NCBI GenBank assembly: GCA_964521665.1
Contig: CAZFSG010000006.1
Coordinates: 1 to 46,254, forward strand
Length of the DNA: 46,254 bases
Origin: JANXDG01 sp964521665
GTDB lineage: Bacteria > Elusimicrobiota > Endomicrobiia > DTEH01
Direction: 5' to 3'
Positions 34,555 to 43,306 of this stretch are shown here, piece by piece; positions within the stretch are counted from its first letter, which is position 1, and every line of letters starts with the position of its first letter. The notes under the pieces were generated by a model. That model was not told where the DNA came from, ran no database searches, and worked only from the letters and a program-made list of their open reading frames with translations. The position numbers were made by a program, and so were the translations under genes.

Positions 34555-36381
34555 ATGGATTGGGAAAACGCATCGTATTTTGTAAAAAAACAATTTTTTA
34601 GTGTTTTTTCTGTTGTAAAATATGTTTTATTAATGCCATTGATATTTTTTTATCCAGTTTTGTTTTATTACCAAATTATTTGCGGAAATTATTATTATAA
34701 TATTGCTGAAAAAAATAGATTACGTATGTTTGTCATCAATGCACCACGCGGCCTTATATACGATGCAAACAATGAAATTTTAGCTGATAACAGGCCTTCA
34801 ATAACCGTATTTTACTACCCTGCTCAACAATTCACACCTTCAGAGCTACACGATTTGGTGTCTGTTTTCCCAAATAGTAGAGAACAACTTTTTGCTGCAA
34901 TAAAATCTAACAAAATTATTACTTTAGGTAGGGATATTGATAGAGAAAAAATTTTTCATTTGTTTAGTTTAAAACATAGAATTAGCAACATTTTTGTCTC
35001 AACAGAATTTAGAAGAAGATATATATATAATGAACTTTTCTCACATGTGATAGGATATGTGGGACAAATTACATATAAAGAATATCAAGAATTGAGAAAG
35101 GAAGGATATAGTTATAACGATATTATAGGGAAATCTGGGATTGAAAGAATGTATGAAAAATACTTAAAAGGTATAAATGGTGCGTTATTCGTAGAAGTTG
35201 ATGCAAAAGGTAACTTAACAAAAATAATAAAGAATTTACCACCACGGCCCGCAAATAATTTATATCTCACCATTGATAAAGATTTGCAGGAAGTTGCTTA
35301 TGAAGCATTAAAAAAAATTGGTAAAAACGGCGCTATTATCGGTATTGATCCGAGAGACGGAGCTGTCCGTATTTTAGTTTCATATAAAGATTTTGATCCC
35401 AACATATTTTCTAAACCTTTATTAGAAGAAAGAAGAAATTTGTTAACAGATCCTAACCTTCCTTTATTCAACCGTGTTGTCCAAGGTGTGTATTCACCAG
35501 GCTCTACTTTTAAAATTTTGACTACAATAGCAGCGTTAAATGAAAAAAAGATTTCACCAAATAGTGTAGTATTTTGTTCAGGCGAATTTACGTTCGGAAA
35601 TAAAACTTTTAAATGTTGGCAAAAAAAAGGGCACGGATATGTTGATTTATCAAATGCTATTAGATTATCTTGTAATGTATATTTTATAAACCTTGGATTA
35701 AAAGTAGGAATTGATAACATAGAAAAATATGCAAAAATGTTTGGTTTTGGACAACTAACAGGGATAGATTTACCTTTTGAAACTACTGGTATTGTCCCAT
35801 CAAGAAAATGGAAAAAAGAACACACTGGTATTGAATGGTTTGATGGAGACACAATTTCTGTTAGTATTGGTCAAGGATATGTTACTGTTACACCTATACA
35901 ACTTGCAATGTTTGCACAAGCAGTAGCAAACCGTGGTGTTGTATACACTCCATATATAGTATCAAAAATTACCGATATTGAGGGAAATATTTTGTATCAA
36001 CATACACCTATAAAGAAAGAAATAAGTGGTATTAATCCCGTAATATGGGATTTTTTGTATGATGCAATGGAATCCGTAGTAAGAAACGGGACAGGTTATG
36101 CAGCGTATATACCTTCATTCCCTATTGCTGGAAAAACTGGTACAGCACAAAATCCTCATGGACAAGACCATGCATGGTTTATATGTTTTGGACCTGCAAA
36201 AAAAGATGCTCCTGCTGAACTTGTTTTAGCGATAGTAGTTGAACATGGAGGCAAAGGGGGAGCAGTTGCTGCACCTATCGCAAAACAAATTTTTACAAAA
36301 TATATAAACAAATCAAGGGGAAAAGGAGCATTGTCTTCAGTTGGAGAATACAAAAAACAAGAGGTGGAATATGGAGACTGA
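34555..36381 (+). CDS. mrdA: Penicillin-binding protein 2 (elongasome transpeptidase)
   Basis: This is the class B PBP that cross-links peptidoglycan for lateral growth. The 608-residue protein has one N-terminal membrane helix (about 23-42), a dimerisation domain starting INAPRGLIYDANNEILADNRPS, and the transpeptidase domain with the nucleophile Ser317 in STFK, SCN at 372-374 and KTG at 527-529. All catalytic motifs are intact. The end overlaps rodA by 11 bases, so its partner glycosyltransferase is coupled to it. Confidence 0.96.
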   Translation: MDWENASYFVKKQFFSVFSVVKYVLLMPLIFFYPVLFYYQIICGNYYYNIAEKNRLRMFVINAPRGLIYDANNEILADNRPSITVFYYPAQQFTPSELHDLVSVFPNSREQLFAAIKSNKIITLGRDIDREKIFHLFSLKHRISNIFVSTEFRRRYIYNELFSHVIGYVGQITYKEYQELRKEGYSYNDIIGKSGIERMYEKYLKGINGALFVEVDAKGNLTKIIKNLPPRPANNLYLTIDKDLQEVAYEALKKIGKNGAIIGIDPRDGAVRILVSYKDFDPNIFSKPLLEERRNLLTDPNLPLFNRVVQGVYSPGSTFKILTTIAALNEKKISPNSVVFCSGEFTFGNKTFKCWQKKGHGYVDLSNAIRLSCNVYFINLGLKVGIDNIEKYAKMFGFGQLTGIDLPFETTGIVPSRKWKKEHTGIEWFDGDTISVSIGQGYVTVTPIQLAMFAQAVANRGVVYTPYIVSKITDIEGNILYQHTPIKKEISGINPVIWDFLYDAMESVVRNGTGYAAYIPSFPIAGKTGTAQNPHGQDHAWFICFGPAKKDAPAELVLAIVVEHGGKGGAVAAPIAKQIFTKYINKSRGKGALSSVGEYKKQEVEYGD

Positions 36382-37741
36382 ACCTGTTGTAAGAATATCT
36401 GTTATTAAAGAAGAAAACATAATTAAGAGAGTTCTATTTAGTTCTAATTGGAGATTGATATCTATAGTTATATTTTTGACTTTGTTTGGAATAATTATGA
36501 TTTATTCAGCAACATTTTATACTGGGGAAAATATTTATATAATAAAACAATTAGTTGCATTACTGATAGGTATTTTCCTTATGTTTATTTTTAGTTTAGT
36601 AAATTATCAGCTGTTTCAACCATATTATAAATATATATACTTAATTTGTATATTTTTGCTAATTTTAACACTTTTTGTCGGTAGTGTATACAGGGGGACA
36701 CGTGCATGGATTAATTTTAAGTTATTTTTGTTTCAGCCATCAGAAGTTGTAAGAATACTTTATATTTTATTTTTATGTGGATATCTTGATAAAAATATTA
36801 CTCAAAATGTTAATCTGTCAAAATTTTTTGTTGCATCAATATCGTTTTTAGTAATCTCAGTATTGCTTTTACTACAACCAGATTTTTCAGCGATAGTAGT
36901 ATATTTCCCTATAATTGTTGTTAGTTTTTATCTTGGAGGGATAAATAAAAAATTGTTGTCATATTTACTTTTGTTCTTTTTTACAACGATTATATTGTTT
37001 TTAGCTAAGATATATTTTACAATTAATAAAGAAATTATTAAAAGTGAGATAGTTAAATTTTTTTCTTTTTCTTTAGAAGGTTTTAATATACAATATTTTA
37101 TAATGTTATTTCTGATCTTATTTTTAGTATGTTTCATAGGGTGGATATTAAAAAAATTGTTGTTTAAAGTTAGAATAATTTATGTTTTATTAACAATTTT
37201 TGTTCTTTGGTTAAGCTACAGTTGTGTCACTATAAGTCATAAATTTGTGAAATTGTATCAGCAGAAAAGGATTATTTCTTTTTTAGATCCTTATTTTGAT
37301 CCTACAGGCGCTGGATTCCAAGTTATACAAACAAAAGTTGCAATAGGTAGTGGCAGATTTTTTGGTAAAGGTTTGTTTAAAAGTACTCAAGCAAAATTAG
37401 GATTCGTTCCTGAAAAACATACAGATTTTATTTTTTCTTTAATTTGTGAAGAGTTAGGTTTTATTGGTGCAACTGTAATAATAACATTATTTGTTTTGTT
37501 TATTATTGAAGGGATTAAAATAGTTAATTCTTGTAGAGATACATACGGAGGATTGGTTTCTGCAGCTATAACAAGTATGTTTGCTTTTTATTTTGTTGTA
37601 AATATAAGTATGTGTTTAGGTTTGTTTCCTATTGTAGGGATACCGTTACCATTTATTTCATATGGTGGGTCAAATTTAGTATCATCCTATATTGCGGTAG
37701 GTATATTGAATTCTATTTATATAAGAAGATATATGTATTAG
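36371..37741 (+). CDS. rodA: Peptidoglycan glycosyltransferase RodA (SEDS family), enlarged
   Basis: RodA polymerises lipid II for the elongasome. Family blocks are GTRAWINFKLFLFQPSEVVRI, LLLLQPDFSAIVVYFPII, the extracellular loop FLDPYFDPTGAGFQVIQTKVAIGSGRFFGKGLFKSTQAKLGFVPEKHTDFIFSLICEELG with the catalytic-type Asp, and GIPLPFISYGGSN. The ATG at 36371, behind GAGGTGG, is preferred to a TTG at 36341. At 456 residues it is about 85 longer than E. coli RodA; the excess lies at about residues 187-306 and looks like extra membrane helices. Confidence 0.94.
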   Translation: METEPVVRISVIKEENIIKRVLFSSNWRLISIVIFLTLFGIIMIYSATFYTGENIYIIKQLVALLIGIFLMFIFSLVNYQLFQPYYKYIYLICIFLLILTLFVGSVYRGTRAWINFKLFLFQPSEVVRILYILFLCGYLDKNITQNVNLSKFFVASISFLVISVLLLLQPDFSAIVVYFPIIVVSFYLGGINKKLLSYLLLFFFTTIILFLAKIYFTINKEIIKSEIVKFFSFSLEGFNIQYFIMLFLILFLVCFIGWILKKLLFKVRIIYVLLTIFVLWLSYSCVTISHKFVKLYQQKRIISFLDPYFDPTGAGFQVIQTKVAIGSGRFFGKGLFKSTQAKLGFVPEKHTDFIFSLICEELGFIGATVIITLFVLFIIEGIKIVNSCRDTYGGLVSAAITSMFAFYFVVNISMCLGLFPIVGIPLPFISYGGSNLVSSYIAVGILNSIYIRRYMY

Positions 37742-37744
37742 GTT

Positions 37745-40225
37745 ATGAAAAATGTTTTAGATAACATACTTAAAAAAGTTAAAATGCCAGGACAATATAT
37801 TAACTGTGAATATAATTCTGAAACATCCTCCATTTCTGCTAAATGGAATAAAAAAGAAGTAGTAAAAATAGTTTTGTGTTATCCTGATAAATATGTTGTT
37901 GGAATGTCAAACCTTGGTATAGAAATACTTTATAAATTATTGAATTCGTATGATGATATTTTATGTGAACGATTATTTGCACCAGATATAGACATGGAAA
38001 ATGAACTACAAAAAAATAATATTGAATTATTTTCTTTAGAAACAAAACATAAATTAAGAGAATTTGACATTATAGGTTTTTCATTACAACATGAATTATG
38101 TTATACTAACATTTTTACAATTTTATCTTTAGCAAAAATTCCGTTTAAAAGTAAAGAAAGGAAAAATTTGTTTCCTTTAATAATAGCAGGGGGTCCTTGT
38201 AGTTGTAATCCTCATGTGTTAGAAGAATATATTGATTTTTTTGTTTTAGGTGAGGCAGAAGAAAGTTTAATAAATGTAGTTAGAATTGTTCAACAGTTTA
38301 AAATTAAAAATACAAATAATAAACAGGAACTTTTAAACGAGATAAATAAACTTCCTGAGGTATATGTTTCAGCAGAAAATGGAAAAAAAGTTCGTCCTGC
38401 AGTAGTTGATATTAAAAAAAGTTTTTATCCAAAAAATCCTACCGTTCCAATTATCAGAACAACACATAATAGATTAAACATAGAAGTTACTCGTGGATGT
38501 GGATATAACTGCAACTTTTGTCAACCCACTTATATTAATAGACCATTGAGGTTTAGAAATAAAGAACAATTGTTTGAGTTAATAGAAGAAGGAATAAATA
38601 ATACTGGTTATGATGAAGTTGCGTTAAGTGGGTTTTGTGTAACCAATTATCCTTATTTGCTACAACTTATTGATTTTATTCATAAAAAATATGACCATAA
38701 ATTTGTATCGATATCTCTACCATCACTACGAATAGAAGATATTAATGAAAAACTATTAGAAGGATTATCATATCCAAGAAAGTCAACTATAACTTTAGCA
38801 CCTGAAACTGCAACTGAACGTTTAAGAAAAGTTCTAAATAAAGAAATATCTAATGAAGAAATTTTTAAAAAAATAAAACTTTTATATAAATTTGGATTTT
38901 ATAAAATTAAATTGTATTTTATGATAGGACTACCAACTGAAACTAACGAAGATATTGAACAAATTCCTAAATTAATAAAAATGTTACAAAAATACTTTCC
39001 TAAAATACATTTTAGTTTAGGAATTTCAATTTTTGTTCCAAAACCCCACACACCCTTCCAATTTTGTAAAACTGATATATATGAAAATTTATATAACAAA
39101 CTAATGTTTCTTACAAAGAATTTAAAAAGAGAGTTAAAAATAAAATCTATAAAATCAAAAATTTATTCTGCATTCATTGAATCAATGATTTCACGCGGAG
39201 ATAAATATATTGGTGAGCTAATAGAATCTGTCTGGGAGTCAGGAGGGAGGTTTGATAATTGGCAAGAAAGTTTTAATCCGGATTTATGGATAGAAAAAAT
39301 CATTTCAAAAAAAATTGATTTACATAAGTATATATTTACTGAATATAATGAAACAGATAAACTTATATGGGATGATATTCAATATAGTTTCTCTAAAGAA
39401 AAACTTTATCAACAATATTTGACTTCTATTAATATTGAGAAATTTTCTATACCATCTTCAACAACATTTACTTTAAATTACAATACTATAGCGGATAATA
39501 ATTTTCCATCTGTTTTTATAAAACCAACTTCTTTTAGACACAGTTGTGATGTTTTCACTTTGAGATTGAGATTTTCAAGAAAAGGAGCCATAAAGTATAT
39601 TTCTTTTCTTGACCAGATAGAAATTATAAAAAGAGCACTAAGAATGACAGAGTTACCTTTGTGTTTTTCAGAAGGGTTTAATCCACAAATTAAAATGTCA
39701 TTTGCTCCTGCGATATCTGTAGGTCATGAAAGTAATTCAGAATATGTAGATGTTGGAATTTCAGAACCTGTAGATGTTGTTGAAGTGAAAAACAAAATAA
39801 ACAAATTTTTACCTTTAGGATTGAGTTTATTGTCAGCAAAACTTTTATTTTCACCATTAAAAAAAATACCAGCTTTAAATAATGTTGTAAACTTAGCGGA
39901 ATATATAATTGTTTCTGAAGAAGATGAGTTTGATGAAGATAAAGTTGACAAATTTTTTCAAGTAGAAAGTGTTGTTGTAGAAAAACATAAGTTTGGTAGT
40001 TCAACAGTTAACAAAATTGATTTGCATGAAGTTGTAAAAAGTATTAAACTTGTTGATAAAAATTTTATAAACTTATATTTAAGATTAATACCTAACAAAA
40101 CTTTGAAACCTGAAATTGTAGTAAGCAAAATTTTTGACCTTAATGAAGAAAAAAGTTATTTTAATGTTATAAGGGAGAATTTGTATATTGAAACTACTAA
40201 TGGTAATGTTTTAGAAATAATCTAA
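37745..40225 (+). CDS. B12-binding/radical SAM protein fused to a DUF2344 domain
   Basis: The N-terminal part has a B12-binding-like fold (about 40-190; VGMSNLGIEILYKLLN, IIAGGPCSCNP). A radical SAM domain follows with Cys252-X3-Cys256-X2-Cys259 for the [4Fe-4S] cluster. The C-terminal part from about residue 603 (FTLRLRFSRKGAIKYISFLDQIEIIKRALRMTELP) matches the DUF2344 type. This fusion (TIGR03960 plus TIGR03936, named from memory) often lies before rng, rplU, rpmA and obgE; here rng and rplU are missing. The substrate is unknown. Homology calls are sound; function is open. Confidence 0.88.
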   Translation: MKNVLDNILKKVKMPGQYINCEYNSETSSISAKWNKKEVVKIVLCYPDKYVVGMSNLGIEILYKLLNSYDDILCERLFAPDIDMENELQKNNIELFSLETKHKLREFDIIGFSLQHELCYTNIFTILSLAKIPFKSKERKNLFPLIIAGGPCSCNPHVLEEYIDFFVLGEAEESLINVVRIVQQFKIKNTNNKQELLNEINKLPEVYVSAENGKKVRPAVVDIKKSFYPKNPTVPIIRTTHNRLNIEVTRGCGYNCNFCQPTYINRPLRFRNKEQLFELIEEGINNTGYDEVALSGFCVTNYPYLLQLIDFIHKKYDHKFVSISLPSLRIEDINEKLLEGLSYPRKSTITLAPETATERLRKVLNKEISNEEIFKKIKLLYKFGFYKIKLYFMIGLPTETNEDIEQIPKLIKMLQKYFPKIHFSLGISIFVPKPHTPFQFCKTDIYENLYNKLMFLTKNLKRELKIKSIKSKIYSAFIESMISRGDKYIGELIESVWESGGRFDNWQESFNPDLWIEKIISKKIDLHKYIFTEYNETDKLIWDDIQYSFSKEKLYQQYLTSINIEKFSIPSSTTFTLNYNTIADNNFPSVFIKPTSFRHSCDVFTLRLRFSRKGAIKYISFLDQIEIIKRALRMTELPLCFSEGFNPQIKMSFAPAISVGHESNSEYVDVGISEPVDVVEVKNKINKFLPLGLSLLSAKLLFSPLKKIPALNNVVNLAEYIIVSEEDEFDEDKVDKFFQVESVVVEKHKFGSSTVNKIDLHEVVKSIKLVDKNFINLYLRLIPNKTLKPEIVVSKIFDLNEEKSYFNVIRENLYIETTNGNVLEII

Positions 40226-40261
40226 TTTTGTTTAAAACTAATCAATGAAAGGGGGACTACT

Positions 40262-40510
40262 ATGGCTCATGTTACTAATGGTAGAGATAGTAGAGCAAAA
40301 TATCTAGGTGTAAAAATATACGAAGGAGGTATTGTAAAACCTGGACAAATTATTGTTAGACAAAGAGGTACAAAATTTGTTGCTGGCAAAAACACTTTTA
40401 TGGGTAAAGATTTTACTATACATTCAAAAATTTTAGGAAAAGTAATTTTTAAACAATTAAACAAACACAAAAAATGTATTGAAGTTATTCCTTTATCAAA
40501 TTCTTATTAA
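40262..40510 (+). CDS. rpmA: 50S ribosomal protein L27, shortened N-terminal tail
   Basis: L27 reaches into the peptidyl-transferase centre with its N-terminal tail. The 82-residue protein has NGRDSRAKYLGVKIYEGGIVKPGQIIVRQRGTKFVAGKN, which is clearly L27. The tail reads MAHVTNGRDS, whereas the usual form is MAHKKAGGSTRNGRDS, so about six residues including the Gly-Gly-Ser-Thr stretch are missing. AAGGGGGA fixes the start and no in-frame upstream start exists. The normal upstream neighbour rplU is absent; obgE follows in 13 bases. Confidence 0.95.
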   Translation: MAHVTNGRDSRAKYLGVKIYEGGIVKPGQIIVRQRGTKFVAGKNTFMGKDFTIHSKILGKVIFKQLNKHKKCIEVIPLSNSY

Positions 40511-40523
40511 TTATATTAAAAAA

Positions 40524-41810
40524 ATGTTCATAGATAAAGTAAAAATATTTGTAGAAGCAGGTAAAGGTGGAAACGGTTGTGTAAGTTTCCGTAGGGAGAA
40601 GTATGTACCTTTTGGCGGTCCTGATGGTGGTAACGGAGGCAAAGGTGGAGATGTTTATCTTGTTGCTAATCCGGAGATGACAACATTATACGATTTTTAT
40701 CTTAGACCACATTATAAAGCTGAAAATGGAGAAAATGGTAAAGGTAAAAATATGAATGGTAAAAATGGAAAATCTTTGTATATAAATGTTCCATGTGGTA
40801 CTGTAGTGTATAAACTTGATGAAGATAACAATACTGTATTCATTGGCGATTTGAGTGTTCCATATCAAACTTTGTTAGTGGCAAGAGGTGGTAGAGGTGG
40901 TCGTGGAAATGCTGAGTTTAAATCTTCTACAAATCGTGCTCCTAAAATTGCAGAACTTGGTCAACCAGGAGAAAAATTAACATTAGTTTTAGAATTAAAA
41001 CTTATAGCAGATGTAGGTATTATTGGATTACCTAATGTTGGAAAATCAACTTTGTTATCTGTATTGACTTCTGCAAAACCTAAAATTGCTGATTATCCAT
41101 TTACTACAACTTCACCAAATTTAGGTGTATGTGAGTATTCTGGAATGAAGTTTGTTTTGGCGGATATTCCGGGTCTTATTGAAAATGCACATAAAGGTAA
41201 AGGGTTAGGAATTGAATTTCTACGCCATATTGAAAGAACAAAAATCTTGTTGCATTTATTAGACATCTCTGTGGGTAGTGTAAATGAAATTTATAAAAAT
41301 TATAAAATAGTTGTAAATGAACTAAAAAGTTATTCAAAAAATTTGTTAAAGAAGAAAATGATAATTGTATTAAATAAAATAGATCTTTTATTACCTCAAA
41401 AGACAGAAGAAATTGTAAAAAGTTTTAAGAAAAAAATAAAAAATAAACACCCAGTTGTTGCAATATCTGCAATAAAAAAGAAATCTCTTGAAATTTTACT
41501 TAAAAAAATTGTAAATTTATTAAATAAAGAAAAACAAAAAATTACTATTGAAACAGAAAATAAAACACCGGTTGTTTTTAAATATGAACCCGAATATACA
41601 ATAGTATATGATAAAGACAAATTTGTTATTAAAGGTAAAAAAATTGAAGATTTAGTAATGATGACAGACTTTTCTTCAGAAAAATCGGTTCAGCGGTTAC
41701 AAAAAATTTTGAAAAAGTTAGGTGTAGAAAAAACATTGAAAAAGAAAGGAATAAAACCTGGAGACAAAATAGAAATTGCTGGAGTAGAGTTTACATATAT
41801 TGAAGATTAG
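40524..41810 (+). CDS. obgE: GTPase Obg/CgtA, ribosome assembly factor
   Basis: Obg checks late 50S assembly and links ppGpp to the cell cycle. The 428-residue protein has the Gly-rich Obg fold (1-160; FVEAGKGGNGCVSFRREKYVPFGGPDGGNGGKGGDV), GTPase motifs GLPNVGKST (168-176), DIPG, NKID and the SA loop, and a C-terminal OCT domain (about 345-428). The ATG at 40524 matches the conserved MFIDKVKIFVEAGKGG start; an upstream in-frame start at 40479 inside rpmA is rejected. tRNA-Thr starts 2 bases after the stop. Confidence 0.96.
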   Translation: MFIDKVKIFVEAGKGGNGCVSFRREKYVPFGGPDGGNGGKGGDVYLVANPEMTTLYDFYLRPHYKAENGENGKGKNMNGKNGKSLYINVPCGTVVYKLDEDNNTVFIGDLSVPYQTLLVARGGRGGRGNAEFKSSTNRAPKIAELGQPGEKLTLVLELKLIADVGIIGLPNVGKSTLLSVLTSAKPKIADYPFTTTSPNLGVCEYSGMKFVLADIPGLIENAHKGKGLGIEFLRHIERTKILLHLLDISVGSVNEIYKNYKIVVNELKSYSKNLLKKKMIIVLNKIDLLLPQKTEEIVKSFKKKIKNKHPVVAISAIKKKSLEILLKKIVNLLNKEKQKITIETENKTPVVFKYEPEYTIVYDKDKFVIKGKKIEDLVMMTDFSSEKSVQRLQKILKKLGVEKTLKKKGIKPGDKIEIAGVEFTYIED

Positions 41811-41812
41811 AA

Positions 41813-41884
41813 GCCGGCGTAGCTCAGTGGTAGAGCAGGCGCCTTGTAAGCGTCTGGTCGGGGGTTCGAATCCCTTCGCCGGCT
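41813..41884 (+). tRNA. tRNA-Thr (anticodon UGU)
   Basis: Acceptor GCCGGCG/CGCCGGC, anticodon stem GGCGC/GCGTC (one G-U) with loop CTTGTAA, and T-arm GGGGGTTCGAATCCCTT make a full cloverleaf. The anticodon TGT is at 41845-41847, discriminator T, no CCA encoded. It sits between obgE and a GGDEF gene, with 12 bases to the latter, so both this and the other Thr tRNA are embedded in protein-gene transcripts. Confidence 0.95.
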
Positions 41885-41896
41885 GTTTTTTTATTT

Positions 41897-43303
41897 ATGA
41901 AAACATTGCTGCATTCACTTTTAGATTTGTTTGCATTTTCTCTTCTCATAATAACTATATGGTTAATAATAAGATTTCCTCATCATTTGCCATATCTTTA
42001 TTTTTTGTTTGGTATATGTTTACTTTTATTTCATATTAATAAATTTTTATTTTTTGAAATTTTATTATTGTTGATTTCTACATCTGTCGGAATCTTATGT
42101 ATTTACTTTTTGCCTTCATTAAACAATATTATAATTATTGCAGAAGGTATATCTTTTATTTTATGGTGGATTTTGTTAGTGAATATTGACACGATGAAAG
42201 AGAAAAAATTTGTTTTATTGTCTGAGGAGAGAGAAAATTTGGAAAAAAAAATTGCTGAATTAAAACACAATATTGATTCTATTCAATTTGAAATTCGGAA
42301 TAATTTTGTTAAAACACAAAATTATAAAATGGTTGAAGAAATAATAAATAAGTTATCTTCGTTTACTTCAACTGAACAAATAAAATCATATTTATCTGAT
42401 ATATTCAACAAATTATTTCCTCGTTTTGTTACAAAGATATATATTAGTAATAATGCTACACAAATTGATCCTGTTATTGATCAACAGCTGATATCGTTTT
42501 CAGACAAAAATATAGTATATGTTTCAGATTTGTCTACTTATATTCCTTTTGTCGAACAACACAAAATTTCTGAGTTTCAGCAAATAAAAGAAGTTCTTCT
42601 TAAAAACAAAATAAATTCTTTTGTTTGTTGTAAACTCTATAGTGTAAAACAAAATGAAATATTAGGATATCTTATTGTTTATTCAAAATATAAAATAGAT
42701 GAAGAAAGTTATAGATTAATATTACTTTTGTCTTCATATATAGAGATTGCAATATTAAATGTTAAGTTATACGAAAATATAAAAGAACTTGCTATTACTG
42801 ATTCGTTGACAGGGTTATATGTTCAGCGATATTTTAAAGAATTGTTAGCTGAAAAGTTAAAAATATCTAAATTCTATAAAAAACCACTTGTGTTTGCAAT
42901 GTTTGATATAGATAATTTCAAACAAATAAATGACACTTATGGACATAATGTTGGTGATGAAGTTCTTGTAAGATTTGCAAATTTGCTTACTGCAAGATTA
43001 AGAGAAACTGATGTGATATCAAGATATGGTGGAGATGAGTTCGCAGTAATTTTTCCTAACACTGATTTGAATAATGCAAAAAATATTTGTGAAGAAATTC
43101 GTAATTTAGTTATAAATGAAAAAATAGTCATTCCTAAAACTATAATAGGATCTTCTTCCTCAGTTAGAATAAAATTTTTTGTATCCTGTGGTTTAGGTGC
43201 ATATTCAGAAAAGTTTAATACTTTAGAAGAATTTATTGATTATGTAGACAAACTATTATATAAGGCTAAACAAACTGGCAAAAACAGAGTTGTTTGGGAA
43301 TAG
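41897..43303 (+). CDS. Membrane-bound diguanylate cyclase (GGDEF), with inhibitory site
   Basis: The product should make cyclic di-GMP from two GTP. Residues 1-98 hold about four membrane helices; a charged coiled coil spans about 100-135; about 140-300 looks like a GAF-type sensor; the GGDEF domain starts near ITDSLTGLY. The catalytic motif GGDEF is at 378-382, with FDIDNFKQINDTYGH before it. An RETD at 369-372, five residues upstream, is a proper product-inhibition site. No ribosome-binding site is clear. The signal sensed is unknown. Confidence 0.9.
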   Translation: MKTLLHSLLDLFAFSLLIITIWLIIRFPHHLPYLYFLFGICLLLFHINKFLFFEILLLLISTSVGILCIYFLPSLNNIIIIAEGISFILWWILLVNIDTMKEKKFVLLSEERENLEKKIAELKHNIDSIQFEIRNNFVKTQNYKMVEEIINKLSSFTSTEQIKSYLSDIFNKLFPRFVTKIYISNNATQIDPVIDQQLISFSDKNIVYVSDLSTYIPFVEQHKISEFQQIKEVLLKNKINSFVCCKLYSVKQNEILGYLIVYSKYKIDEESYRLILLLSSYIEIAILNVKLYENIKELAITDSLTGLYVQRYFKELLAEKLKISKFYKKPLVFAMFDIDNFKQINDTYGHNVGDEVLVRFANLLTARLRETDVISRYGGDEFAVIFPNTDLNNAKNICEEIRNLVINEKIVIPKTIIGSSSSVRIKFFVSCGLGAYSEKFNTLEEFIDYVDKLLYKAKQTGKNRVVWE

Positions 43304-43306
43304 AAT

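Noticed and set aside
35298..35852. 184-codon open frame on the - strand inside mrdA
   Set aside because: It overlaps the PBP2 catalytic domain, which is plainly coding on the + strand.
41800..42039. Open frame across tRNA-Thr(UGU) and the start of the first GGDEF gene
   Set aside because: It reads through a complete tRNA and the out-of-frame start of a recognised gene.
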